Made by a program: the position numbers and the translations under genes. From assembly GCF_051020955.1 (NCBI RefSeq), contig NW_027476463.1, forward strand, positions 62,001 to 126,000: a DNA stretch of 64,000 nucleotides. Reading direction: 5' to 3'. Below the pieces are notes generated by a model that worked only from the letters and a program-made list of their open reading frames with translations, was not told where the DNA came from and searched no databases. Below are positions 1 to 12,508 of the stretch, piece by piece. Numbering within the stretch: position 1 is the first letter of the stretch; every line of letters starts with the position of its first letter. Source of the stretch: Megalopta genalis. Lineage: Eukaryota; Arthropoda; Insecta; Hymenoptera; Halictidae.

Positions 1-600
1 AGCACGCCCCGTATGCTCGGCACGAACGCATATTCTCCTAGAGAATTAGCCTTTCTACCAGTGTGTGTTGGACGCTCGCCCCGTAAGCGCCGCACTAGGA
101 GAGAGTCGTACCATTGCCTCCATTGTACACGTTGTTTTAACCTCACGCTTGCATTACGTCCGTGCCGAAACGCGCCGGTCGGTCTTATCAATTGAGGAAG
201 CTACGCCGATCCCACGCGAAACGCCAGCAACACTCACGTGATCCTGCACTCACGGTTAACGCCGCCATAGAAGCCCGTCTATGACAGCTGCTGCAAGCTG
301 CCCAGACTCCCTGGATAACGCCAAGGTCACTCGACGTTCCGGCTTCTATCCTCGACGTCGCCAAGATCCCCGAAGCCGACCCGAGACGACTGGTCTACTT
401 CATCCTCGCACGACGTACTAACAGCGTGCCGATTAGAATACCCCGCCCGGTGAGTGCTGAATTGTGAATCGCCTGCAAGCGCCTCGTGGTTAACCCAGTT
501 AGACGCGGACGCCCCGCGCCGCGTGAACGAAAAGATTGCAATTTACGTTTAAACTCCGTGGAATTCGACGCGTTCACTAGTCAACGCGATTTTCGATCCC
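1..600. other. Unique-looking GC-richer flank outside the satellite array
   Basis: This stretch lacks the 30-bp monomer and is visibly richer in G and C than the array. Only short open frames of about 60 codons occur and none resembles a protein family I recognise. No RNA gene, terminal repeat or target duplication is visible. It probably marks the real left border of the array, which begins within about 10-20 bp of position 608. It could equally be the end of another degenerate mobile element; the sequence alone does not decide. Confidence 0.6.
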
Positions 601-607
601 CGGGACG

Positions 608-1478
608 TAACACATGAAACAAACGATTTAACTTCAATATCATGCGAAACATACGATTTCGATTCAAATTCGTGGGAAATAGCGGTTTTAAAAGATCGAT
701 TTAGCTTCAAGTTCATACGAAATGAACAATTTAGCTTCAAAATCATGCGAAATACACGAATTGTTTCAAATCCACGCGAGACAAACGATTTAGCGTCAAT
801 ATCATGCGAAATACACGATTCCACTCAAATTCATACGAAATAGCGATTTTAAACGAACGATTTAGATTCAAATAAATGGGAAATGAACAATTTAGCTTCA
901 GACTCATGCGAAATGCACGGATCAGCTTAAAATCCTCGCGATACAAACGATTTAACTTCAATATCATGCGAAACACACGATTTCGATTCAAATTCGTGCG
1001 AAATAGCGATTTTAATCGATCGATTTAGCTTCAAATTCATGCGAAATGAACAATTTAGATTCAGATTCATGTGATATACACGAATTAGCTTCAAATTCGT
1101 ACGAAATAGCGATTCTAAGCGGTCGATTTAGCTTCAAATTCATGCCAAATGAACAAATTAGCTTCAGATTCATGCAAAAGACACGAATTTGTTTCAAATC
1201 CACGCGGGACAAACGATTTAGCGTCAATATCATGCGAAATACACGATTTCGATACAAATTCGATCGAAATAGCGATTTTAAATAAACGATTTAGCTGCAA
1301 ATTCATGCGAAATGAACAATTTAGCTTCAGATTCATGTGAAATACACGAATTAGCTTTAAATCTACACGAAACAAACGATTTAACCTCAATATCATGCGA
1401 AACACACGATTTCGATTCAAATTCGTGGGAAATAGCGATTTTAAAAGATCGATTTAGCTTCAAATTCATGCGAATCAA
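608..1478 (+). repeat. Array-edge subfamily with ~163-bp period
   Basis: Monomers here are the most divergent in the window. Many end in GAAATGAAC or GAAATACACGA, and each superunit carries an extra segment AATAGCGATTTTAAA. The AGCGAT/AGCGGT marker falls at about 681, 842, 1005, 1108, 1271 and 1434. The spacings are 161, 163, 103, 163 and 163 bp, that is five monomers plus about 13 bp, with one unit shortened by 60 bp (two monomers). Decay concentrated at the edge is the usual pattern for tandem arrays, because homogenisation acts less at the ends. The switch to ordinary monomers is near 1475. Confidence 0.85.
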
Positions 1479-4400
1479 ACGAGTTAGCATCAAATCCAAG
1501 GGAAACACATGATATAGCTTCAAATGAATGCGAAGTAGAAGGTTAAACTTCAAATCCATGCGAAACAATTGGTTTAGCATCAAATACTTGTGATAAACAC
1601 GATTTAGAGTCAACTGTATGCGAATCAAACGAGTTAGCTTCAAATCCAAGGGAAACACATGATTTTATTTCAAATCAATGCGAAGTATTAGGCTTCGCTT
1701 CAAATCAATGCGAAACAAATGGTTTGGGTTCAGATACTTGTAATAAACATGATTTAGCTTCAACTGCATGCGATTCAAACGAGCTAGCTTCAAATCCAAG
1801 AGAAACAAATGATATTAACTTCAAATCAATGCGTAGTAGAAGGCTTAGCTTCAAATCCATGCGAAACAAATGATTTACCTTCAAATACCTGCGATTTAAA
1901 TTAAATAGATTCAAATGCAGGCGAAAAAAACGAGTTAGCATCAAATCCATGCGAAACAAATGATTTATCTTCAAATCAATGCGAAGTAGAAGGCTTAACT
2001 TCAAATCCATGCGAAACAAGCGGTTTAGCTTCAAATACTTGTGATAAACGCGATTTAGAGTCAACTGCATGCGAAACGAACGAGTTAGCATCAAATCCAA
2101 GCGACACACATTATTCAGCTTCATATCAATGCGAAGTAGATGGCTTGTATTCGAATCCATGCGAAATAAATGGGTTAGCTTCAAATAGTTGTGATATAAA
2201 TAGAATAGCTTGAAATGCATGCGAAACAAACGAGTTTGCTTCACATCCAAGCGAAAAACATGATTTAGTATCAAGTCAACGCGAAGTTTAAGGCTTAGCT
2301 TCAAATCCATCCGAAGCGAATGATTTAGCTTCACATACTCGTGAATATAAATGATTTAGCTTCAACCGGTAGCGAGACAAACAAGTTAGATTCACATTCA
2401 TGCGAAACACATGATTTAGCTTCAAATCAATGCAAGGTAGAAGGTTTATCTTCGCATGCATGCGAATGAAATGGTTTAGCTTCAAATACTTCTGATATAC
2501 ATGATTTAGCTTCAAATACATGCGGTAGAAACGAGTTAGCTTCAAATCCATGCGAAACACATGATAAAGCTTCAAATGCATACGTAACATATGATTTGGC
2601 TTCGAGTCAATTCGAAGTGGAAAGTTTAACTTCTAAACCATGCGAAACAAATGATTTAGCTTCACATACTTGCGATATAAATGATTTACCTGCAACTGAA
2701 TGCGAAACAAACGAGTTAGCTTCAAATCCATGCGTAACGCATGATTTAGCTTCAAACCAACGCGGAGTAGAAGTTTGAGCTTCAAATCCATGAGAAACAA
2801 GTGGTTCAGCTTCAAATACTTGTGATATAAATGACTTTGCGTCAAATGCATGCGAAACAAACGACTTAGCTTCAAATCCATGCGAACCAAATGAATTACC
2901 TTCAAATACCTGCTGTTTAAATGAAATACCTTCAAATGCAAGAGAAACAAACGAGTTAGCTTCAAATCCATGCGATACACATGATTTAGCTTCAAATCAA
3001 TACGAAGTAGTAGGCTTAGCTTCAAATCAATGCGAAACAAATGGTTTGGATTCAGATACTTGTGATGGACACGATTTAGAGTCAACTGCATGCGAATCAA
3101 ACGAGTTAGCTTCAAATTCAAGAGATACACATGATTTAACTTCAAATCAATGTGAAGTAGAAGGGTTAGCTTCAAGTCAATGCGAAACAAATGATTTAGC
3201 TTCAAATACTTGTGATAAACATGATTTAGCTTCAACTGCATGCGAATCGAACGAGTTAGCTTCAAATCCAAGGGAAACACATGATTTATCTTCAAATCAA
3301 TACGAAGTAGTAGGCATAGCATCAAATCAATGCGAAACAAATGGTTTGGATTCAGACACTTGTGATCAAAATGATTTAGCTCAACTGCATGCGAATCAAA
3401 CGAGTTAGATTCACATTCAAGAGAAACACATGATTTAACTTCAAATCAATGCGAAGTAGAAGGCTTAGCTTCAAAGCGAAGGGAAACACATGATTTAACT
3501 TCAAATCAAAGCGAAGTTGTAGGCTAAGCTTCAAATCAATGCGAAACAAATGATTTAGCTTCAAATACTTGTGATAAACATGATTAAGCTTCAACTGCAT
3601 GCGAATCAAACGAGTTTGCTTCAAATTCAAGAGATACACATGATTTAACTTCAAATCAATGTGAAGTAGAAGGGTTAGCTTCAAAGCGAAGGGAAACACA
3701 TGATTTAACTTCAAATCAAAGCGAAGTAGTAGGCTTAGCTTCAAATCAATGCGAAGTAGGAGGCTTAGCTTCAAATCAATGCGAAGTAGGAGGCTTAGCT
3801 TCAAATCCATGCGAAACAAATGGTTTGGATTCAGATACTTGTGATCAAAATGATTTAGCTCAACTGGATGCGAATCAAACGAGTTAGTTTCAAATTCAAG
3901 AGAAACACATGATTTAACTTCAAATCAATGCAAAGTAGAAGGCTTAGCTTCAAAGTGAAGGGAAACACATGATTTAACTTCAAATCAAAGCGAAGTAGTA
4001 GGCTTAGCTTCAAATCCAATGCGAAGTAGGAGGCTTAGCTTCAAATCCATGCGAAACAAATGATTTACCTTCAAATACCTGCAGTTTAAATGAAATACCT
4101 TCAAATGCAGGAGAAACAAACGAGTTAGCATCAAATCCATGCGAAACACATGATTTAGATTCAAATCAATGCGAAGTAGACGGCTTAACTTCAAATCAAT
4201 GCGAAACAAATGGTTTGGATTTAGATACTTGTGATGGACACGATTTAGAGTCAACTGCATGCGAATCAAACGAGTTAGCTTCAAATTCAAGAGATACACA
4301 TGATTTAACTTCAAATCAATGTGAAGTAGAAGGGTTAGCTTCAAGTCAATGCGAAACAAATGATTTAGCTTCAAATACTTGTGATAAACATGATTTAGCT

Positions 4401-5880
4401 TCAACTGCATGCGAATCGAACGAGTTAGCTTCAAATCCAAGGGAAACACATGATTTATCTTCAAATCAATACGAAGTAGTAGGCATAGCTTCAAATCAAT
4501 GCGAAAACAAATGGTTTGGATTCAGATACTTGTGATCAAAATGATTTAGCTCAACTGCATGCGAATCAAACGAGTTAGATTCAAATTCAAGAGAAACACA
4601 TGATTTAACTTCAAATCAATGCGAAGTAGAAGGCTTAGCTTCAAAGCGAAAGGAAACACATGATTTAACTTCAAATCAAAGCGAAGTAGTAGGCTAAGCT
4701 TCAAATCAATGCGATACAAATGATTTAGCTTCAAATACTTGTGATAAACATGATTAAGCTTCAACTGCATGCGAATCAAACGAGTTAGCTTCAAATTCAA
4801 GAGATACACATGATTTAACTTTAAATCAATGTGAAGTAGAAGGGTTAGCTTCAAGTCAAAGCGAAACAAATGATTTAGCTTCAAATACTTGTGATAAACA
4901 TGATTTAGCTTCAACTGCATGCGAATCGAACGAGTTAGCTTCAAATCCAAGGGAAACACATGATTTATCTTCAAATCAATACGAAGTAGTAGGCATAGCT
5001 TCAAATCAATGCGAAACAAATGGTTTGGATTCAGATACTTGTGATCAAAATGATTTAGCTCAACTGCATGCGAATCAAACGAGTTAGTTTCAAATTCAAG
5101 AGAAACACATGATTTAACTTCAAATCAATGCAAAGTAGAAGGCTTAGCTTCAAAGCGAAGGGAAACACATGATTTAACTTCAAATCAAAGCGAAGTAGTA
5201 GGCTTAGCTTCAAATCAATGCGAAACAAATGATTTAGCTTCAAATACTTGTGATAAACATGATTAAGCTTCAACTGCATGCGAATCAAACGAGTTAGCTT
5301 GAATTCCGAGGGAAACACATGATTTAACTTCAAATCAAAGCGAAGTAGAAGGCTTAGCTTCAAATCCATGCGAAATAAATGATTTACCTTCAAATACTTG
5401 CGGTTTAAATGAACTAGCTTTAAATGCAGACGAAACAAACGAGTTAGCTTCAAATTAATGCGAAGTAGGAGGATTATCTTCAAATCCATGCGAATCAAAT
5501 GGTTTAGCTTAAAATACTTGTGATATACATGATTTAGCTTCAACTGCATGCGTAACAAACGAGTTAGTTTCAAATCCATACGAAACACATGATTCAGCAT
5601 CAAATCAATGCGAAGTAGCAGGCTTAGCTTCAAATACATGAGAAACAAATGATTTTTCTTCAGATAATTGCGATATATGTGATATAACTTCAAATGCACG
5701 CGAAACAATCGAGTTAGATTCAAATCCATGCGAAACACATGATTTAGCTTCATATCAATGCGAAGTAGAAGGCTTAGCTTCAAATCCATGCGAAAGAAAT
5801 GGTTTAGCTTCAAGTACTAGTGAGACACATCATTTAGCTTCATATCCTTGCGAAACGAATGATTTAGCTTCAAATACTTG
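1479..5880 (+). repeat. Left-arm subfamily with CCAAGGGAAACACATG-type monomers
   Basis: Ordinary 30-bp monomers dominated by variants containing CCAAGGGAAAC, AAAGCGAAG and TTGTGATAAACATG. The 150-bp order is partly scrambled. Single-base indels, such as TTAGCTCAACTG missing one T near 3380, 3860, 4550 and 5060, shift the reading phase and break the open frames. No gene or mobile insertion is visible inside. Confidence 0.8.
2880..4840 (+). repeat. Direct duplication inside the array, offset ~1169 bp
   Basis: About 790 bp from ~2880-3670 is repeated at ~4050-4840 with an offset of 1169-1170 bp, close to 39 monomers. Shared private changes include CTTGTGATGGACACG and TACGAAGTAGTAGGCATAGC (3300 and 4470). 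The copies differ at scattered sites, so this is older than the 3868-bp and 1358-bp duplications. A further copy of the GTAGTAGGCATAGC segment lies 510 bp (17 monomers) downstream, near 4980. Ends are approximate. Confidence 0.7.
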
Positions 5881-7839
5881 CGAGCATAAGTGATATAACT
5901 TCAACTGCATGAGAAACAAACGAGTTAGCTTCAAATCCAAGCGAAACACTTGATTTTTCTGCAAATCATTGCGAAGTAGATGGCTTATCTTCAAATCCAT
6001 GCGAAACAAATGGATTAGCTTCAAATACTTGTGATATATATGATTTAGCTTCAACAGCATGCGAAACAAAAGTGTTAGCTTTAAATCCATGCGAAAAACA
6101 TGATTTAGCTCCAAATCAATGCGAAGTAGAAGGCTTAGCTCCAAATCCATGGGAATCAAATGGTTTAGCTTCAAATACTTGTGATTTACATGATTTTGAT
6201 TCAACTGCATGCGAAACAAACGAGTCAGCTTCAAATCCATGCTAAACAAACGAGTTAGCTTCAAATCCATGCGAAACTCATGATTTAGCTTCAAATCAAT
6301 GCGAAATAGAAGGTTGATTTTCAGATCCATGCGAAACAAATGGTTTAGCTTCAAACACTTGTGATATACTAGATTTAGTTTCAACAGCATGCGAAACAAA
6401 CGAGTTAGCTTTAAATCTATGCGATAGAATCGAGTTAGCTTCAAATCCATGAGAAACAGATGATTTAGCTTCAATTCATTGCGAAATAGAAGGCTGATTT
6501 TCGAATCCATGCGAAACAAATGGTTTAGCTTCAAATACTTGTGAAATACATGATTGCTCTCAACTGCATGCGAAACAAACGTGTTACTTTAAATCCATGA
6601 GAAACACATGATTTAGCTTCAAATCAATGCGAAATAGAAGGCTGATTTTCGAATCCATGCAAAACAAATGGATTATCTTCAAATACTTGTGATATACATG
6701 ATTTAGCTTCAACAGCATGCGAAACAAAAGTGTCAGCTTTAAATTCATGCGAAACACATGATTTAGCTCCAAATCAATGCGAAGTAGAAGGCTTAGCTAC
6801 AAATCCATGGGAATCACATGGTTTAGCTTCAAATACTTGTGATATACATGATATAGCTTCAACTGCATGCGAAACAGACGAGTTAGCTTCAAATCCAAGC
6901 GAAACACTTGATTTTGCTTCAAATCAATGCGAAGTAGATGGCTTATCTTCAAATCCATTCGAATCAAATGGATTAGCTTCAAATACTTGTGATATACATG
7001 ATTTTGATTCAACTGCATGCGGAACAAATGAGTTAGCTTCAAATCCATGCGAAACAAACGAGTTAGCTTCAAATCCATGGGAAACTCATGATTTAGCTTC
7101 AAATCAATGCGAAATAGAAGGCTGATTTTCGGATACATGCGAAACAAATGGTTTAGCTTCAAATACTTGTGATATACTAGATTTAGCTTCGTCAGCATGC
7201 GAATCAAACGAGTTAGCTTTAAATCCATGCGATAGAAACGAGTTAGTTTCAAATCCATGAGAAACACATGGTTTAGCTTCAAATCATTGCGAAGTAGAAG
7301 GCTTAGCTCCAAATTCATGGGAATCAAATGGTTTAGATTCAAATACTTGTGATATACATGATTTAGTTTCAACTGCATGCGAAACAAACGTGTTCGCTTT
7401 AAATACATGCGAAAAACATGATCTATCTTCAAATTCATTCGAAGCAAATGGTTTAGCTTAATATTCATGCGAAACAAACGATTCAGCTTCAAATACTTGC
7501 GATATAAGTACTATAGCTTCAAATGATGGAAAAACAAACGCGTGAGCTTCATATCCAAGCATAACACATGATTTAGCTTCAAATCAATGCGAAGTAGAAG
7601 GCTTAGCTTCAAATCCATGCGAATCAAATGGTTTAGCTTCAAATACTTGTGATATACATGATTTAGCTTCAACTGCATGCGAAACAAACGTGTTAGCTAT
7701 AAATACATGCGAAACACATGATTTTGCCCCAAATCAATGCGAAGTAGAATGCTTAGCTCCAAATCCATGCGAATCAAATGGTTTAGCTTCAATTACTTGT
7801 GATATACATTATTTTGCTTCAACTGCATGAGAAACACAT

Positions 7840-10358
7840 GAGTTAGCTTCAAATCCATGCGAAACGAACGAGTTAGCTTCAAATCCATGAGAAACACATG
7901 ATTTAGCTTCAATTCATTGCGAAATAGAAGGCTGATTTTCGAATCCATGCGAAAGAAATGGTTTAGCTGCAAATACTTGTGATGTACATGATTTAGCTTC
8001 AACTGCATGCGAAACAAACGTGTTACTTTAAATCCATGAGAAACACATGATTTAGCTTCAAATCAATGCGAAATAGAAGGCTGATTTTCGAATCCATTCA
8101 AAACAAATGGATTATCTTCTAATACTTGTGATATACATGATTTAGCTTCAACTGCATGCGAAACAAACGAGTTTGCTTGAAATCCAAGCGAAACACATGA
8201 TTTATCTTCAAATCAATGCGAAGTGGAAGGCTTAGCTTCAACTCCATGCGAAACGAATGATTTAGCTTCAAATACTTGCGAGCATAAGTGATATAGCTTC
8301 AACTGCATGCGAAACAAACGAGTTTTCTTCAAACCTTAACGAAACACTTGATTTAGCTTCAAATCAATGCGAAGTAGAAGGCTTAGCTTCAAATCCATAC
8401 GAATCAAATGGTTTAGCTTCAAATACTTGTGATATACTAGCTTTAGCTTCGTCAGCATGCGAAACAAACGAGTTAGCTTTAAATCCATGCGATAGAATCG
8501 AGTTATCTTCAAATCCATGAGAAACACATGATTCAGCTTCAAATCATTGCGAAATAGAAGGCTGATTTTCGAATCCATGCGAAACAAATGGTTTAGCTTC
8601 AAATACTTGTGATATACATGATTTAGCATCAACTGCATGCGAAACAATCGTGTTATCTTTAAATCCATGCAAAACACATGGTTTAGCTCCAAATCAATGC
8701 GAAGTAATGGTTTAGCTCCAAATCCATGGGAATCAAATGGTTTAGCTTGAAATACTTGTGATATATATGATTTAGCTTCAACAGCATGCGAAACAAAAGT
8801 GTTAGCTTTAAATCCATGCGAAACACATGATTTAGCTCCAAATCAATGCGAAGTAGAAGGCTTAGCTACAAATCCATGGGAATCACATGGTTTAGCTTCA
8901 AATACTTGTGATATACATGATTTAGCTTCACATGCAGGCGAAACAAAAGAGTTAGCTTCAAATCCAAGCGAAACACTTGATTTTGCTTCAAATCAATGCG
9001 AAGTAGATGGCTTATCTTCAAATCCATGCGAATCAAATGGATTAGCTTCAAATACTTGTGATATACATGATTTTGATTCAACTGCATGCGGAACAAATGA
9101 GTTAGCTTCAAATCCATGCGAAACGAACGAGTTAGCTTCAAATCCATGAGAAACACATGATTTAGCTTCAATTCATTGCGAAATAGAAGGCTGATTTTCG
9201 AATCCATGCGAAAGAAATGGTTTAGCTGCAAATACTTGTGATGTACATGATTTAGCTTCAACTGCATGCGAAACAAACGTGTTACTTTAAATCCATGAGA
9301 AACACATGATTTAGCTTCAAATCAATGCGAAATAGAAGGCTGATTTTCGAATCCATTCAAAACAAATGGATTATCTTCTAATACTTGTGATATACATAAT
9401 TTAGCTTCAACTGCATGCGAAACAAACGAGTTTGCTTGAAATCCAAGCGAAACACATGATTTATCTTCAAATCAATGCGAAGTGGAAGGCTTAGCTTCAA
9501 CTCCATGCGAAACGAATGATTTAGCTTCAAATACTTGCGAGCATAAGTGATATAGCTTCAACTGCATGCGAAACAAACGAGTTTTCTTCAAACCTTAACG
9601 AAACACTTGATTTAGCTTCAAATCAATGCGAAGTAGAAGGCTTAGCTTCAAATCCATACGAATCAAATGGTTTAGCTTCAAATACTTGTGATATACTAGC
9701 TTTAGCTTCGTCAGCATGCGAAACAAACGAGTTAGCTTTAAATCCATGCGATTGAATCGAGTTATCTTCAAATCCATGAGAAACACATGATTCAGCTTCA
9801 AATCATTGCGAAATAGAAGGCTGATTTTCGAATCCATGCGAAACAAATGGTTTAGCTTCATATACTTGTGATATACATGATTTAGCTTCAACTGCATGCG
9901 AAACAATCGTGTTATCTTTAAATCCATGCAAAACACATGGTTTAGCTCCAAATCAATGCGAAGTAATGGTTTAGCTCCAAATCCATGGGAATCAAATGGT
10001 TTAGCTTGAAATACTTGTGATATATATGATTTAGCTTCAACAGCATGCGAAACAAAAGTGTTAGCTTTAAATCCATGCGAAACACATGATTTAGCTCCAA
10101 ATCAATGCGAAGTAGAAGGCTTAGCTACAAATCCATGGGAATCACATGGTTTAGCTTCAAATACTTGTGATATACATGATTTAGCTTCACATGCAGGCGA
10201 AACAAAAGAGTTAGCTTCAAATCCAAGCGAAACACTTGATTTTGCTTCAAATCAATGTGAAGTAGATGGCTTATCTTCAAATCCATGCGAATCAAATGGA
10301 TTAGCTTCAAATACTTGTGATATACATGATTTTGATTCAACTGCATGCGGAACAAATG
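7840..10358 (+). repeat. Tandem duplication with a 1259-bp unit
   Basis: The segment from about 7840 to 9098 is repeated from about 9099 to 10358. Corresponding points lie exactly 1259 bp apart, for example 8336 with 9595 and 8799 with 10058. The unit is 42 monomers minus one base. Copies are nearly identical: one visible difference is GCGATAGAATCG near 8490 against GCGATTGAATCG near 9750. The shared one-base defect proves descent from a single parent. Ends are approximate because homology with neighbouring monomers blurs them. Confidence 0.8.
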
Positions 10359-10880
10359 AGTTAGCTTCAAATCCATGCGAAACAAACGAGTTAGCTTCAA
10401 ATCCATGGGAAACTCATGATTTAGCTTCAAATCAATGCGAAATAGAAGGCTGATTTTCGGATCCATGCGAAACAAATGGTTTAGCTTCAAATACTTGTGA
10501 TATACTAGATTTAGCTTCAACAGCATGCGAAACAAACGAGTTAGCTTTAAATCCATGCGATAGAAACGAGTTAGCTTCAAATCCATGAGAAACACACGAT
10601 TTTGCTTCAAATTATTGCGAAATAGAAGGCTGATTTTCGAATCCATGCGAAACAAATGGATTAGCTTCAAATACTTGTTATATACATGATTGAGCTTCAA
10701 CTGCATGCGAAATAAACGAGTTAGGTTCAAATCCAAGCGAAACACTTGATTTTGCTTCAAATCAATGCGAAGTAGATGGCTTATCTTCAAATCCATGCGA
10801 ATCAAATGGATTAGCTTCAAATACTTGTGATATACATGATTTAGCTTCACATGCAGGCGAAACAAACGAGTTAGCTTCAA

Positions 10881-12508
10881 CTACATGCGAAAAACATGAT
10901 TTAGCTTCAAATTCATTCGAAGCACATGGTTTAGCTTAATATTCATGCGAAACAAATGGTTCAGCTTCAAATACTTGCGATATAAGTAATATAGCTTCAA
11001 ATGCTGGAAAAACAAAGGAGTGAGCTTCATATCGAAGCGTAACGCATGATTTAGCTTCAAATCAATGCGAAGTAGAAGGCTTAGCTTTAAAACCAATGCG
11101 AAACAAATGGATTAGCTTCAAATACTTGTTATATACATGATTGAGCTTCAACTGCATGCGAAATAAACGAGTTAGGTTCAAATCCAAGCGAAACACTTGA
11201 TTTTGCTTCAAATCAATGCGAAGTAGAAGGCTTAGCTTCCAATCCATGCGAATCAAATGATTTAGCTTCTAATACTTGTGATATACATGATTTTGCTTTA
11301 AATGCATGCGAAACAAACGAGTTAGATTCAAATTCATGCGAAACAAATGAGTTAGCTTCAAATCCATGAGAAACACATGATTTAGCATCAAATCATTGCG
11401 AAATAGAAGACTGATTTTCGAATCCATGCGAAACAAATGGTTTAGCTTCAAATACTTGTGATATACTAGATTTAGCTTCAACAGCATGCGAAACAAACGA
11501 GTTAGCTTTAAATCCATGCGATAGAAACGAGTTAGCTTCAAATCCATGAGAAACACACGATTTTGCTTCAAATTATTGCGAAATAGAAGGCTGATTTTCG
11601 AATCCATGCGAAACAAATGGATTAGCTTCAAATACTTGTTATATACATGATTGAGCTTCAACTGCATGCGAAATAAACGAGTTAGGTTCAAATCCAAGCG
11701 AAACACTTGATTTTGCTTCAAATCAATGCGAAGTAGATGGCTTATCTTCAAATCCATGCGAATCAAATGGATTAGCTTCAAATACTTGTGATATACATGA
11801 TTTAGCTTCACATGCAGGCGAAACAAACGAGTTAGCTTCAACTACATGCGAAAAACATGATTTAGCTTCAAATTCATTCGAAGCACATGGTTTAGCTTAA
11901 TATTCATGCGAAACAAATGGTTCAGCTTCAAATACTTGCGATATAAGTAATATAGCTTCAAATGCCGGAAAAACAAAGGAGTGAGCTTCATATCGAAGCG
12001 TAACGCATGATTTAGCTTCAAATCAACGCGAAGTAGAAGGCTTAGCTTTAAAACCAATGCGAAACAAATGGATTAGCTTCAAATACTTGTTATATACATG
12101 ATTGAGCTTCAACTGCATGCGAAATAAACGAGTTAGGTTCAAATCCAAGCGAAACACTTGATTTTGCTTCAAATCAATGCGAAGTAGATGGCTTATCTTC
12201 AAATCCATGCGAATCAAATGGATTAGCTTCAAATACTTGTGATATACATGATTTAGCTTCACATGCAGGCGAAACAAACGAGTTAGCTTCAACTACATGC
12301 GAAAAACATGATTTAGCTTCAAATTCATTCGAAGCACATGGTTTAGCTTAATATTCATGCGAAACAAATGGTTCAGCTTCAAATACTTGCGATATAAGTA
12401 ATATAGCTTCAAATGCTGGAAAAACAAAGGAGTGAGCTTCATATCGAAGCGTAACGCATGATTTAGCTTCAAATCAACGCGAAGTAGAAGGCTTAGCTTT
12501 AAAACCAA
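10881..12508 (+). repeat. Nested 451-bp / 961-bp direct repeats
   Basis: A distinctive segment with TTCATTCGAAGCACATGG, TTAATATTCATGCG and TATCGAAGCGTAACGCATG occurs at 10881-11096, 11842-12057 and 12293-12508, offset by 961 and 451 bp. The extra base in GCTTTAAAACCAATGCG explains both lengths: 451 = 15 monomers + 1 and 961 = 32 monomers + 1. The last two copies were carried into the larger 3868-bp duplication and reappear at 15710 and 16161. Confidence 0.85.

Noticed and set aside
13..577. Short open frames in the left flank
   Set aside because: About 60 codons each, no start context, domain or homology recognised; consistent with chance.
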